A stretch of 64,000 nt of DNA from Brevibacterium sanguinis (GCF_003315415.1 NZ_QNSB01000001.1:372001-436000); one strand, 5' to 3'. Numbered from the stretch's first letter, positions 17,200 through 26,540 are shown. Made by a program: numbers and translations. Notes: generated by a model from the letters alone, not told the origin.

Positions 17200-18813
17200 A
17201 TGAACGGATCGAATCTTGCGATCGGGCTCAACGGCCGCCTGGCCGCCCGCTGGGCCCGACGCGCCGTCGACCGTCTGCGCAAGGAGCGCGCGGAGATCGA
17301 CGAGCTCAACGTCTTCCCCGTCCCCGACGGCGACACCGGGACGAACATGTACCACACGCTGCGCAGCGCCTACCTCGCCGTCGAGGAGCTCACCGGACCG
17401 GTCACCCTGCCCGAGGTCGTCTCCGCGGTCGCGACCGGTGCGAGCCGCGGGGCCCGTGGCAACTCCGGCCTCATCCTCTCCGTGGCCCTGCGGGGGGTCG
17501 CCGACGCCCTCGAGGGCGTGACCGTCGCCGATTCCGAGTCGATGGCCGAGGCCCTCGAACTCGCCTCGATCCGCGCCCGCCGGGCCGTGGCCCGACCGGT
17601 CGACGGCACGATGCTCACCGTCCTCGACGCCATGGCCGAGGAAGCGCGCGAGATGGCCGACTCCGGGGCCGACCTCGTCGCCCTCGTCTCCGCGGTCCGG
17701 CAGCGCTCGCGCAGCGCCCTGCGCGAGACCACCTCCCAGCTCGGGGTGCTCAGCGAAGCCGACGTCGTCGATGCGGGCTCGACCGGCATCGTCGAGCTCT
17801 TCGACCTCCTCTACGCGACGGTCACCGGCCGCACCCCGCAGGACTCGATGCTCTCCGAGGTCGCGAAGAGCCCGCGCATCATCCACCCGGCCCGAGCCGA
17901 CGAACTCGAGATCGTCGCGATCCTCGCCGACGACTGCCCACCCACCCTCGGGGCGACGCTCGACGCGGCAGGCGGCACGTCGATCGTCGTCGACGGGCCG
18001 AAGGTCCATGTCCACGTCGAGGACGAGACACGGGCGGCCGCGGTCCTCGACCTCCTCGGCGAGACCGGGATCGCCCGCCTGGACATGGAGGACCTGCGCC
18101 TGCACGAGGAGGACGGGGAGACCCGCCTCGTCGCCGTGGTCGCCGGCACCGGGCTCCTCATGCACTGCGCCCTCAACGGAGCCACCGCCCTGGCCCCGGG
18201 CCCGGGGGAGCCCGCCGAGGCGGTGGCCGAGATCGTCGCCGCCGAGGACCGGGACGTCATCGTCGTCCCGAGCTCGACGACGAGGCTGAAGACGCTGAGC
18301 GGGGTGCGCGGGGCCCGCGTCGTGCGCTCCCGCAACGTCGCCACCCTGCTCTCGGCGCTCGCCGTCTACGATCCCTTCGCCCCGAGCGACGAGATCTTCG
18401 CCGACATGACCGAGGCCGCGAGCTCGACGAGGGTCGGCACGATCGTCTCCGCCGAGCAGCTGGCGACGAACCCGCCGACCGGGGCGCTGCCCCTCATCGA
18501 CGCGCAGATGCTCGAGACCGGGGCGCATCCGTCCGACGAGCATCCCTCCCACCAGCCCGCGCAGTTCTACCGCGTCCTCATCGACGGCAGACCGAAGTCG
18601 CAGAGCACCGAACTGACCTCGCTGGTCGAGAAGCTCGCCGAGCGGCTCCTCGGCGCCGGCGGCGAACTCCTCACCGTCGTCACCGGCACGACGTGCCCGG
18701 CCGACGTGCTCACTCATCTGCGCCGGTGGCTGGGCAAATCGCATCCCCACGTGCGACTGCAGGAGATCGACGCCCGGGACGCCTCGACGCTGCTCATCAT
18801 GGGAGTCGAATGA
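17200..18813 (+). CDS. DAK2-domain protein (FakA/YloV-like)
   Basis: A 537-residue protein. Residues 10-200 form a DAK2 (DhaL-like) ATP-binding domain with NVFPVPDGDTGTNMYHT and GARGNSGLI; the remainder matches the YloV/FakA C-terminal region. In Firmicutes FakA phosphorylates FakB-bound fatty acids; whether actinobacterial homologues do so is not established, so the function is tentative. Its position between thiL and recG is conserved, as is yloV-recG in Bacillus. It begins one base after the thiL stop and its stop overlaps the recG start by four bases (ATGA), pointing to translational coupling. No fakB gene is in the window. Confidence 0.85.
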   Translation: MNGSNLAIGLNGRLAARWARRAVDRLRKERAEIDELNVFPVPDGDTGTNMYHTLRSAYLAVEELTGPVTLPEVVSAVATGASRGARGNSGLILSVALRGVADALEGVTVADSESMAEALELASIRARRAVARPVDGTMLTVLDAMAEEAREMADSGADLVALVSAVRQRSRSALRETTSQLGVLSEADVVDAGSTGIVELFDLLYATVTGRTPQDSMLSEVAKSPRIIHPARADELEIVAILADDCPPTLGATLDAAGGTSIVVDGPKVHVHVEDETRAAAVLDLLGETGIARLDMEDLRLHEEDGETRLVAVVAGTGLLMHCALNGATALAPGPGEPAEAVAEIVAAEDRDVIVVPSSTTRLKTLSGVRGARVVRSRNVATLLSALAVYDPFAPSDEIFADMTEAASSTRVGTIVSAEQLATNPPTGALPLIDAQMLETGAHPSDEHPSHQPAQFYRVLIDGRPKSQSTELTSLVEKLAERLLGAGGELLTVVTGTTCPADVLTHLRRWLGKSHPHVRLQEIDARDASTLLIMGVE

Positions 18814-20975
18814 GCGCGCGACTCGAGGACTACTTCACCAGGCGCGACCTCGGCTTCCTCCGCAAGCGCGGGATCGACACCGTGGGCGACCTCTTCCGCT
18901 TCTTCCCCAGGCGGTTCCTCGTCCCTGGGGAGAAGACCCCGTTCGGCGGACTGCCGATCGGCGAGACCGCGATCGTCCAGGCCGAGGTGCTCTCCGTCGA
19001 CACCCGGCTGCTCGAACGCAGGACGGGCCAGAAGAGCAAGCGCCCGCCGAGCCTGACCACGGTGCTCATCAACGACGGAACGCAGTCGATGAAGATCGCG
19101 TTCTTCAACCAGCAGTGGCTGCAGCAGCAGCTGGCGCCGGGACTCGTCGTCGTCTTCGCCGGCACCGTCGAGGAGTTCCGCGGGCAGCTGACCCTGAAGT
19201 CTCCGGTGTGGCTCAACCGCGACGAGCACGACGAGACCTGGACCCCGGAGGACCTCGACTCGCCGTTCCCCGTCTACCCCCGGGTCAAGGGCATCGCCCA
19301 GTCCCGGCTGTGGAAGGCGATCAAGGTGCTCCTCGACGTCGCCGATCCGGTCGAGTTCGAGGACCCGCTGCCGACCGGGATGCGCGAGCAGCTCGACCTC
19401 CCGGACCTGCGGACGGCGTTGAACGACATGCACCGGCCCCGGACGCAGGCGGCCATGGAACGGGCCCGGGAACGCTGGAAGTGGGAGGAGGCGCTCGCCC
19501 TCCAGACCGAGCTCGTCTCCCGCCGCGCCGACTACGAGCAGCTCTCGGCCACGCCCCTGCTCGACCTCGGTGCCAGGAGCAGGCGCTTCGACGCCGACCT
19601 GCCGTTCGCGCTCACCGCCTCCCAGATCCGGGTCGGTGAGGAGATCGCCCACGACCTCGCGCGCAGCACCGCGATGCACCGGCTGCTCCACGGCGATGTG
19701 GGATCGGGCAAGACGGTCGTGGCGCTGCGAGCCATGCTCATCGCCGTCGATTCGGGAGCCCAGGCGGCGATGCTCGCCCCCACCGAGGTGCTCGCCACCC
19801 AGCATTTCCGCTCGATCGAGAGGCTCCTCGGCGACCAGATGGCGCTGAGCCCGCTGCTCGCCGACGACGACCAGGTCCGGGTGGCCCTGATGACGGGGTC
19901 GATGCCGGCCAGGGAGCGTCGGCAGCTGGCCCTCGACCTGGCGGCGGGACAGATCGACATCGTCGTCGGCACCCACGCGCTGATGTCGGAGACGACGATG
20001 TTCGCCCAGCTCGGGCTCATCGTCGTCGACGAGCAGCACCGGTTCGGCGTCGAGCAGCGCGAGGCCCTGCGGTCGAAGGCGGGACTGACGGTGCCCCACA
20101 CCCTCGTCATGTCCGCGACGCCCATCCCGCGCACCGTCGCGATGACCGTGTTCGCCGACCTCGACGTGTCCACCCTCGAGGAGATGCCGGCCGGGCCCAA
20201 GGACATCACCACCCATGCCGTGTCCCTGGCCGATCATCCGGCGTGGCTCTCGCGGATCCACCAGCTCCTCGCCGACACCGTCCGCCGAGGCGAGGGAGGG
20301 TTCGTCGTGGCGCCGCGGATCGAGAACACCGAGGTCGAGGACCCGGAGACGGGGCGGATCGAGGAGTTCATCGGCGTCGAGGAGATCCAGGAGCGGATGC
20401 GCCGCGCTCCCGAGCTGACGGGACTGTCGATCGGGCTCATGCACGGGAGGATGCCGATGGTCGACAAGGACCGGGTGATGGACGACTTCCTCTCCGGGGA
20501 GATCGACGTGCTCGTCGCCACGACCGTCATCGAGGTGGGCATCGACGTGCCGCGAGCGACGATGATGATCATCCACGAGGCCGACCGGTTCGGCGTCGCC
20601 CAGCTCCACCAGCTGCGGGGCAGGGTCGGTCGCGACGGGCGAGCCGCGACCTGCTTCCTGCTCACCAACCGGCCCGAGGTCGAACCGGGCTTCGACCGCA
20701 TCCGGGCCGTGGCCGGCACTCTCGACGGCTTCGCCCTGGCCGAATACGATCTCGACAGCAGGGGAGAGGGCGACGTCCTCGGCGCCTCCCAATGGGGAGG
20801 ATCGTCTCTGCGCCACCTGTCGGTGCTCCGCGACGCCGCGGTCATCGAACGGGCGCGGGCCTTCGCGGAGAAGATCGTCGCCGTCGACCCCGACCTGTCG
20901 GCCCTGCCGGGACTGCGCACCCTGATCAGACGGGTGCTTCCGGCGGAGTCGGCGCACTTCATCGAGGCGAGCTGA
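18810..20975 (+). CDS. recG: ATP-dependent DNA helicase RecG
   Basis: A 721-residue helicase that remodels stalled replication forks and Holliday junctions. An N-terminal wedge (OB-fold) domain is followed by the helicase core: Walker A HGDVGSGKTVVAL near residue 296, the DEQH box VVDEQHRFGVEQ, MSATPIPRT, and in the second lobe HGRMPMVDKDRVM, TTVIEVGIDVPRAT and QLRGRVGRDG. The ATG at 18810 overlaps the DAK2 stop; the frame is open further upstream but that is DAK2 sequence out of frame. rsmD follows ten bases after the stop. Confidence 0.97.
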   Translation: MSARLEDYFTRRDLGFLRKRGIDTVGDLFRFFPRRFLVPGEKTPFGGLPIGETAIVQAEVLSVDTRLLERRTGQKSKRPPSLTTVLINDGTQSMKIAFFNQQWLQQQLAPGLVVVFAGTVEEFRGQLTLKSPVWLNRDEHDETWTPEDLDSPFPVYPRVKGIAQSRLWKAIKVLLDVADPVEFEDPLPTGMREQLDLPDLRTALNDMHRPRTQAAMERARERWKWEEALALQTELVSRRADYEQLSATPLLDLGARSRRFDADLPFALTASQIRVGEEIAHDLARSTAMHRLLHGDVGSGKTVVALRAMLIAVDSGAQAAMLAPTEVLATQHFRSIERLLGDQMALSPLLADDDQVRVALMTGSMPARERRQLALDLAAGQIDIVVGTHALMSETTMFAQLGLIVVDEQHRFGVEQREALRSKAGLTVPHTLVMSATPIPRTVAMTVFADLDVSTLEEMPAGPKDITTHAVSLADHPAWLSRIHQLLADTVRRGEGGFVVAPRIENTEVEDPETGRIEEFIGVEEIQERMRRAPELTGLSIGLMHGRMPMVDKDRVMDDFLSGEIDVLVATTVIEVGIDVPRATMMIIHEADRFGVAQLHQLRGRVGRDGRAATCFLLTNRPEVEPGFDRIRAVAGTLDGFALAEYDLDSRGEGDVLGASQWGGSSLRHLSVLRDAAVIERARAFAEKIVAVDPDLSALPGLRTLIRRVLPAESAHFIEAS

Positions 20976-20985
20976 GGAGGCGGCC

Positions 20986-21567
20986 ATGAGGATCATCGCA
21001 GGAGCGCACAAGGGCTGCCGGCTCGTCACCCCCGGCGGGGCGAACACCCGCCCCACCTCCGACCGGGTGAAGGAGTCGCTGTTCTCGATGCTCGACGGGT
21101 ACGGCGTCGTCGCCGCCGCCAACGTCCTCGACCTCTTCGCGGGCTCGGGCGGGCTCGGGCTCGAGGCGATGTCGCGCGGTGCCGCCGAGGCCGACTTCGT
21201 CGACTCGGCCGCGGCGTCCGCCCGCGCGATCGGCGCGAACGCGCAGAAGATGGGCGTCGGTCACTCCGTGCGGATCCACACGGTCGACGTCATCACGTTC
21301 CTCGCCGGACTCCGGGGGAGGGGAGCAGAGGACGAGCGGGTGTTCGACCTCGTCTTCATGGACCCGCCCTACCCGCTCGGCGAGGATGCGGTGACGCAGA
21401 CACTGGGGCTCGTCAGCGGGCTGCTCGACGAGGAGTCCATCGTCGTCCTCGAACGCTCGACGCGGTCCCCGGAGCCGACGATGCCCTCCGGTCTCGAGAT
21501 CTTCCGCACGAAGGCCTTCGGGGAGACCACCATCCACTTCGTCCAGCTCGTCGCACCCGGGGACTGA
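20986..21567 (+). CDS. rsmD: 16S rRNA (guanine(966)-N(2))-methyltransferase
   Basis: SAM-dependent methyltransferase, 193 residues, modifying G966 of 16S rRNA. MRIIAGAHKGCRL is the standard N-terminus, DRVKESLFSML follows, LDLFAGSGGLGLEAMSRGA near residue 46 binds SAM and the catalytic MDPPYPLG lies near 125. GAGGAGG lies just before the ATG. In most actinobacteria rsmD is followed directly by coaD; here the four-gene ehu cluster lies between them on the other strand. Confidence 0.96.
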   Translation: MRIIAGAHKGCRLVTPGGANTRPTSDRVKESLFSMLDGYGVVAAANVLDLFAGSGGLGLEAMSRGAAEADFVDSAAASARAIGANAQKMGVGHSVRIHTVDVITFLAGLRGRGAEDERVFDLVFMDPPYPLGEDAVTQTLGLVSGLLDEESIVVLERSTRSPEPTMPSGLEIFRTKAFGETTIHFVQLVAPGD

Positions 21568-21602
21568 GCAGAACCGGTCGGACAGCGGCGAGGAGCTGAC
21601 GC

Positions 21603-22382
21603 CTACTGCACGCTGGAGAGGAACGTCCGGGTCCTCTCGTGGCGGGGTGAGGAGAAGATCTGGCTCGGCGGTCCCTCCTCGAGCACCTGACCGCCGTCGA
21701 ACATCATCACCCGGTCGGAGACCTCGCGGGCGAACTGCATCTCGTGGGTGACGAGCAGCATCGTGATGTCCGTGGTCTCGGCGATCCTCCGCAGCACCGC
21801 GAGAACATCGCCGACGAGCTCCGGGTCCAGCGCCGAGGTGACCTCGTCGAGGAGGAGGATCTCCGGGCTCATCGCCAGCGCGCGGGCGATCGCCACCCGC
21901 TGCTGCTGACCGCCGGAGAGCCGGGAGGGGTGCTCGTCGGCCTTCTCTCCCAGACCGACCTTGTCGAGCAGCTCCCGGGCGTCCCTCACGGCTTCGTCCT
22001 TCGACTTCTTCAGCACGTGGATGGGCGCCTCGATGATGTTCTCGAGCACCGTCATGTTGGGGAAGAGGTTGAACTGCTGGAAGACCATGCCGATGCGCGT
22101 GGTGATGGCCCGCGTGGTCTTCGACGGCAGCTCGACCCGCTTGCCGTTCCTCTCGGTGTGGGTCAGGGGCCTGCCGTCGATGAAGATGTAGCCGTCGGTG
22201 AGCTCCTCCAGGGTCATGATCAGGCGCAGGATCGTCGTCTTCCCCGAACCGCTCGGTCCGATGAGCGTGACGCGCTCGCCGGGACTGATCGTGAAGTTGA
22301 GGTTCTTGAGCACGGTGGTGGCTCCGAACCGCTTCTCGACGTCCGTGAACTCGATCGCCGGAGTGTTCTCAGTAGGTGGCAA
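21603..22382 (-). CDS. ehuA: Ectoine/hydroxyectoine ABC transporter ATP-binding protein
   Basis: A 259-residue polar-amino-acid-type ABC ATPase. Walker A GPSGSGKTT near residues 38-46, the Q-loop VFQQFNLFPNMT, the signature LSGGQQQRVAIARAL and Walker B LLLDEVTSALD are intact. It energises the two permeases encoded just upstream; assignment to ectoine import rests on the EhuB-like binding protein in the same operon. The start is TTG at 22382, with GGAG seven bases upstream, and the gene overlaps the preceding permease by 14 bases. It is the last gene of ehuBCDA and converges on rsmD across 35 bases. General amino acid import is the alternative. Confidence 0.88.
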   Translation of the reverse strand: MPPTENTPAIEFTDVEKRFGATTVLKNLNFTISPGERVTLIGPSGSGKTTILRLIMTLEELTDGYIFIDGRPLTHTERNGKRVELPSKTTRAITTRIGMVFQQFNLFPNMTVLENIIEAPIHVLKKSKDEAVRDARELLDKVGLGEKADEHPSRLSGGQQQRVAIARALAMSPEILLLDEVTSALDPELVGDVLAVLRRIAETTDITMLLVTHEMQFAREVSDRVMMFDGGQVLEEGPPSQIFSSPRHERTRTFLSSVQ

Positions 22383-23028
22383 GGCGCCGCTCCAATCTCT
22401 GGATGAGCAGTGATGTCGGGTAACTGGCGGCCAGGAAGATGAGACCGGCCAGGGTGAAGGCCTCCGTGTACGCGAACTTCGCGGCCCCGAACTGCTGGGC
22501 GGTGGTGACGAGCTCGACGACGGAGATCGCGAAGAGGAACGGGGTGTCCTTGAACATCGCCACCGCGTAGTTGCCCAGCGACGGGATGGTCGCCCGCAGG
22601 GCCTGCGGGAGGATCACCGCGGTGAACGTCCGCACGGGTGGCAGGGACAGGGCGATCGCCGCTTCCCGCTGCCCCGGCGGCACCGCGTCGATGCCGGCCC
22701 GGTAGCTCTCCGACATGTAGGTGGCGTAGTGGACGCCGATGACGATGATGCCGATGACCAGGGCAGGCACGTCGACGAGACCCGGAATGCCCGCGAACAG
22801 GTAGTAGATGAAGAGGAGCTGGACGACCAGGGGAGTGTTGCGGATGAACGCCTGGAGCAGGCGGACGATCCAGTTGACCGACCGGGGCAGTCCGCGGATC
22901 GCGACGGCGATGACGAGCCCGAGGATCGCGGCGATGATCGTGCCCACGACGGTGGCGATGAGGGTGTTGCCGAAGCCGCGCAGCAGCAGCGGCAGGGCCT
23001 CGGCGGCGAAGTCCCAGTTCCAGATCAT
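22369..23028 (-). CDS. ehuD: Ectoine/hydroxyectoine ABC transporter permease (EhuD-like)
   Basis: A 219-residue inner-membrane permease of the HisM/GlnP family. Five to six hydrophobic helices are visible, and the ATPase-contacting EAA loop reads ESYRAGIDAVPPGQREAAIALS-like between residues 110 and 140. The FIRNTPLVVQLLFIYY segment is characteristic of polar amino acid and ectoine permeases. The ATG at 23028 is chosen from a frame open much further upstream; the upstream part is ehuC read in another frame. It overlaps ehuC by four bases. The C versus D label is by gene order only. Confidence 0.85.
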   Translation of the reverse strand: MIWNWDFAAEALPLLLRGFGNTLIATVVGTIIAAILGLVIAVAIRGLPRSVNWIVRLLQAFIRNTPLVVQLLFIYYLFAGIPGLVDVPALVIGIIVIGVHYATYMSESYRAGIDAVPPGQREAAIALSLPPVRTFTAVILPQALRATIPSLGNYAVAMFKDTPFLFAISVVELVTTAQQFGAAKFAYTEAFTLAGLIFLAASYPTSLLIQRLERRLATY

Positions 23029-23753
23029 GCCCGAACCTCCCCGCGCGCGAGCCGGCGGGCCCGCCGGCGCTCGGTCCGGGAGTTCGGGCGCTTGCGACCC
23101 AGGCGGGCGGTGGCCCGGCGCTCGAGGAGGTTCATCAGCTCCTGCAGCAGCCAGGCGATGACGAAGTAGATGACCAGCCCCGCGGTGTAGGAGAAGATCG
23201 TGTCGTTCGTCGACATGCGCAGCTGATTGATCTTGTCGGTGAGGTCCTGCAGGGTGATGAAGGAGACGACCGCCGTGCCCTTGAGGAGCTGGATGAGCAG
23301 CGTCGCCAGTGACGGGATCATCAGCGCCCAGGCCTGCGGGAAGATGACGCGGACCATCCGTCGGGCCGGCGAGAGGCTGAGCGCGATCGAGGCCTCCCAC
23401 TGGCCGCGGTCGACGGTGACGATCGAGGAGCGGACCACCTCGGCGGAGTAGGCGCCGTAGTTGAGCGCCAGCGCCCCGATGCCGCACGACATCGGGTCGA
23501 GTTCGACGCCGAGCAGCGGGAGGACGTAGAAGAGCCAGAACAGCTGGACGAGCAGAGAGGTGCCGCGGAAGAATTCGACGACGATCCGCGCGGGGATCCG
23601 CAGCCAGCCGTGCGATGAGGTCATCAGCAGTCCGAGGACGAGCGCGATGACCATCGCCCCGAGCGCTCCGGCGATCGTGAGGATGAGCGTGACCTGGATT
23701 CCCTCCCACAGCTGCGGGAGGAAGTCCAGGAGTGATGTGAAGTTGCCGGTCAT
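23025..23753 (-). CDS. ehuC: Ectoine/hydroxyectoine ABC transporter permease (EhuC-like)
   Basis: A 242-residue permease paired with the following EhuD-like protein. Membrane helices start near residues 20, 60, 95, 150 and 185; FFRGTSLLVQLFWLFYVLPLLG is split over residues 61-82, and an EAA-type loop (DRGQWEASIALSLSPARRM) lies near 113-131. A basic 35-residue tail (RKRPNSRTERRRARRLARG) would be cytoplasmic. It starts 24 bases after the ehuB stop, on the same strand. Ectoine specificity is inferred from ehuB. Confidence 0.85.
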   Translation of the reverse strand: MTGNFTSLLDFLPQLWEGIQVTLILTIAGALGAMVIALVLGLLMTSSHGWLRIPARIVVEFFRGTSLLVQLFWLFYVLPLLGVELDPMSCGIGALALNYGAYSAEVVRSSIVTVDRGQWEASIALSLSPARRMVRVIFPQAWALMIPSLATLLIQLLKGTAVVSFITLQDLTDKINQLRMSTNDTIFSYTAGLVIYFVIAWLLQELMNLLERRATARLGRKRPNSRTERRRARRLARGEVRA

Positions 23754-23777
23754 GGCGGACGGGCCCTCAGCGCCGGG

Positions 23778-24659
23778 CTATGACTGCGCTCCGGGCAGGT
23801 CTCCCGCGCACAGCTGCTCGGTGGTGATCGAACCGTCGGGTCGCTCCTCGGCGGTGAAGCCGTAGTCGCCGACGATGCTCAGGTACTCCTCCTCGCTGGA
23901 CACGATCTTGTCGAGCTCGGCGTTCCAGGCGTCCTTGAGCTCGGTGTCCGCGGTGCGGAAGACCGTGGCGCCGGCGCCGACCTGCGGGACCCCGTCGATC
24001 TCCTGGACGAACGACTCGGTCACCTCGACGTCGGCCTCGGGGTTGTTCTTCGCCATCCAGTTGAGCGAGATGCCGGTCAGCGCGAAGGCGTCGGCGCGAC
24101 CGGTGGTCACGGCGTCCATGCCGTCCTGCGGGGTGCCGACCTGCATGGCCTCGATGCCCAGGGACTTCGCGTAGTCGGATTCGATGGCGCCGGTCATCGT
24201 CGCGAGCGTCGCGCCCTTCGCCTTGACGTCGTCGAGGGTCTTCAGCCCCTCCGGGTTGCCCTTCTTCGTCATCAGGGCGGTCGTGTACATGAACTCCGGA
24301 TTGCCGAAGGCAGCCTGCTCGCAGCGCTCGGGAAGGATCGACATCCCGGCGGAGATGACGTCGAAGCGCTCGGCGTTGAGCCCGGGGATCAGCGAACCGA
24401 ACTCCGTGTTGACCCCGTCGACCTCCTCGACGCCGAGGCGCTTGAAGATCTCCTTCGCGAGCGCGACGGACGCCCCCGTGAGCTCTCCGCCCTCTTCGAA
24501 GCTGTAGGGTGCCTCACCGGCGAAGCCGACGGTGACCGTCCCGTCGTCGATGGCCTGCTGGAGCGTGCTCTTCTCGGAGTCGCTGCCGCCGCAGGCACCC
24601 AGGGTGAGGGTGAGTGCGAGGGCCGAGGTCGCTGCGGCAATCCTCTTCGTGGCGTTCAT
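23778..24659 (-). CDS. ehuB: Ectoine/hydroxyectoine-binding lipoprotein EhuB-like
   Basis: A 293-residue solute-binding protein with a lipoprotein signal: hydrophobic residues 8-21 and the lipobox LGAC followed by GGSDSE. The mature part matches the EhuB pattern more closely than general amino acid binding proteins: TVGFAGEAPYSFEE, then TEFGSLIPGLNAERFDVIS, AGMSILPERCEQAAF and GAIESDYAKSLG. It captures ectoine or hydroxyectoine outside the membrane for EhuCDA (by homology). It is the first gene of ehuBCDA. An AAAGGGAAAG lies just before the ATG, and an inverted repeat GAGTGA-N6-TCACTC is 34 bases upstream. Confidence 0.88.
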   Translation of the reverse strand: MNATKRIAAATSALALTLTLGACGGSDSEKSTLQQAIDDGTVTVGFAGEAPYSFEEGGELTGASVALAKEIFKRLGVEEVDGVNTEFGSLIPGLNAERFDVISAGMSILPERCEQAAFGNPEFMYTTALMTKKGNPEGLKTLDDVKAKGATLATMTGAIESDYAKSLGIEAMQVGTPQDGMDAVTTGRADAFALTGISLNWMAKNNPEADVEVTESFVQEIDGVPQVGAGATVFRTADTELKDAWNAELDKIVSSEEEYLSIVGDYGFTAEERPDGSITTEQLCAGDLPGAQS

Positions 24660-24692
24660 TGCTTTCCCTTTCGGTTGGGCAGAGGCACTGAT

Positions 24693-24710
24693 GAGTGACG
24701 TACCTCACTC
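24693..24710. promoter_or_regulatory. Inverted repeat GAGTGA-N6-TCACTC upstream of ehuB
   Basis: Perfect 6-bp arms with a 6-base centre, extended by GAT/ATC with one bulged base. It lies in the 152-base divergent gap between ehuB and coaD, 34 bases before the ehuB start, where a repressor of ectoine uptake could bind. Confidence 0.4.
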
Positions 24711-24799
24711 CATCTTCGAAGCACCACACGCCCTGCAAGCGGCATTGTCCGCCATCGTTATGCAATCGTGTCCGTCGATCGACCGTCTCCGCCGCGGGA

Positions 24800-24805
24800 T
24801 ACGAT
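24800..24805 (+). promoter_or_regulatory. Candidate -10 box TACGAT, leaderless start of coaD
   Basis: TACGAT ends exactly six bases before the coaD ATG at 24812, and no Shine-Dalgarno is present. Confidence 0.5.
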
Positions 24806-24811
24806 GGGGCC

Positions 24812-25306
24812 ATGAAGGTCGTCTGCCCCGGATCCTATGACCCGATCACGATGGGTCACCTCGATATCATCGCCCGCAGCGCGCGGATGTTCGCCGAGGT
24901 GGTCGTCGCCGTCGTCCACAACCCGGCGAAGTCCGGCCGCTTCGATCCCGAGCGGCGCGCGGATCTCATCGGGGCGAGCCTGGCCGCCGACGAGCGCACC
25001 CGGGAGGCCGGCAACATCTCCATCGACCTCGTCCCCGGCGGCCTCCTCGTCGACTACTGCACTTCGATCGGCGCCCCCGCCGTCGTCAAGGGCCTGCGGT
25101 CGGGCACCGACTTCGCCTACGAGCTGCCCATGGCGCTGATGAACAAGCACCTGTCCGACCTCGAGACGATCTTCGTCCCCGGCAGCCCCGAGTTCGAGCA
25201 CGTCTCCTCCTCCCTCATCAAGGAGGTCCATGACGGGGGCGGGGACATCCGCGGACTCGTCCCCGATCCCGTCATGACCGCCCTCGGCGCCGCAGGCGCC
25301 CGGTAG
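24812..25306 (+). CDS. coaD: Phosphopantetheine adenylyltransferase
   Basis: A 164-residue nucleotidyltransferase that converts 4'-phosphopantetheine and ATP to dephospho-CoA, the penultimate step of CoA synthesis. VCPGSYDPITMGHLDII (residues 4-20) contains the T/HxGH nucleotide-binding site, VVKGLRSGTDFAYELPMALMN near 92 binds the substrate and the C-terminal VSSSLIKEV carries the ISSxxxR-like motif. The ATG at 24812 gives the family length; the open frame upstream is not conserved. An MFS gene follows three bases after its stop. Confidence 0.96.
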   Translation: MKVVCPGSYDPITMGHLDIIARSARMFAEVVVAVVHNPAKSGRFDPERRADLIGASLAADERTREAGNISIDLVPGGLLVDYCTSIGAPAVVKGLRSGTDFAYELPMALMNKHLSDLETIFVPGSPEFEHVSSSLIKEVHDGGGDIRGLVPDPVMTALGAAGAR

Positions 25307-25309
25307 GCG

Positions 25310-26497
25310 ATGAGCGCAGCGCCACCGTCCTCCCGCTTCTGGTTCGCCGGACTCGTCAGCCACACCGTCCTCGCACATGCCACCTACAACGGCGTGCGGG
25401 TCCTCATCTCCTATCGCACCCTCGAGCTGGGCGGCTCCGGCGTCGTCCTCGGTCTCATGACCGCCTGTTACTCACTCGTCCCGCTGCTCACCGCGCTCTT
25501 CGTCGGCCGCCTCGTCGACCGCGGCTACGCGACGGCGGTGCTGTGGACGGGCACAGTGCTCTCGATCGTCCCCGTCGCGCTCGCGGCGATCGCCCCCAAC
25601 CTCGGCGTGCTCCTCATCGCGACGATGAGCCTGGGCTTCGGGCAGCTGCTGACGACGGTCGCCTCGCAGGCGCTCATCCCGCAGAGCTTCCCCGCCTCGC
25701 GGCTGACGGCGAAGTTCGGCCATCTCACCCTCGGGGTCTCGATCGGGCAGACGATCGGCCTGCCGATCGCCGGTCTCGTCGCCGACGCCACGGCCGGCGC
25801 CCCGCAGATCTCGACGGCGCTGTGGTTCATGACCGCCCTGTCCTCCCTGACCCTGCTCGCCACCGTCGTCGTCATGCTGCGCGGGCGGACCCCGCACGTC
25901 TCCCGCGCCGAGGCGGCCAGGAGCGTCCGCACGCCCTGGTCGCTGCTGTCGATGCGGGGGATGAAGCCGGCGATCTTCGCGTCGATGACGACCCTGGCCG
26001 CGGTCGACCTGATGACCGCCTACCTCCCGCTCATCGGCGAGCAGAACGGACTGTCGGTGACGACGGTGACGTGGCTGCTCACCCTGCGCACCCTCGCCTC
26101 CGTCCTCTCCCGCCTGGTCATCGGGGTCCTCACCCGCCGGTGGCACTTGCTCTCCCTGCTGTGGACCGCCTCGGCGGCGTCCGGGGCCTGCGTCATCCTC
26201 ATCCCGGTGCTCACGGCTCCGTGGGCGCTGGCGATCCTCCTGCTCCTCGCGGGATTCTGCTTCGGCCTGACCCAGCCGCTGACGATGTCGTGGGTCTCGA
26301 CGCTCGCCGACCCGGCCAACCGGGCGGCGGTGCTCTCGATCCGGCTCGCCGGCAATCGGCTCAGCCAGGTGGCGATCCCCTCGGCGGCCTCGCTGCTCAC
26401 GGTCGTCGCCGGGGCGGGGATCGTCTTCACGATCTCCGGGGCGCTGCTCCTGCTCGCCGGGGGAGTGACCTGGCGGATGCGGCACGAGAGATGGTGA
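25310..26497 (+). CDS. MFS transporter
   Basis: A 395-residue major facilitator superfamily protein with about twelve hydrophobic helices in two halves. The loop 2-3 motif A is recognisable as GRLVDRGYATAVLW near residue 66. The substrate is unknown; drug or metabolite export is possible. It starts three bases after coaD, so it is probably read from the coaD transcript, although the functions are unrelated. After its stop come 129 bases that carry the promoter of the next operon and no gene. Confidence 0.85.
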   Translation: MSAAPPSSRFWFAGLVSHTVLAHATYNGVRVLISYRTLELGGSGVVLGLMTACYSLVPLLTALFVGRLVDRGYATAVLWTGTVLSIVPVALAAIAPNLGVLLIATMSLGFGQLLTTVASQALIPQSFPASRLTAKFGHLTLGVSIGQTIGLPIAGLVADATAGAPQISTALWFMTALSSLTLLATVVVMLRGRTPHVSRAEAARSVRTPWSLLSMRGMKPAIFASMTTLAAVDLMTAYLPLIGEQNGLSVTTVTWLLTLRTLASVLSRLVIGVLTRRWHLLSLLWTASAASGACVILIPVLTAPWALAILLLLAGFCFGLTQPLTMSWVSTLADPANRAAVLSIRLAGNRLSQVAIPSAASLLTVVAGAGIVFTISGALLLLAGGVTWRMRHERW

Positions 26498-26540
26498 GCG
26501 GTCCGTGACGAGGAGCACACCGCGGGGAGCCCGGCGGCAG

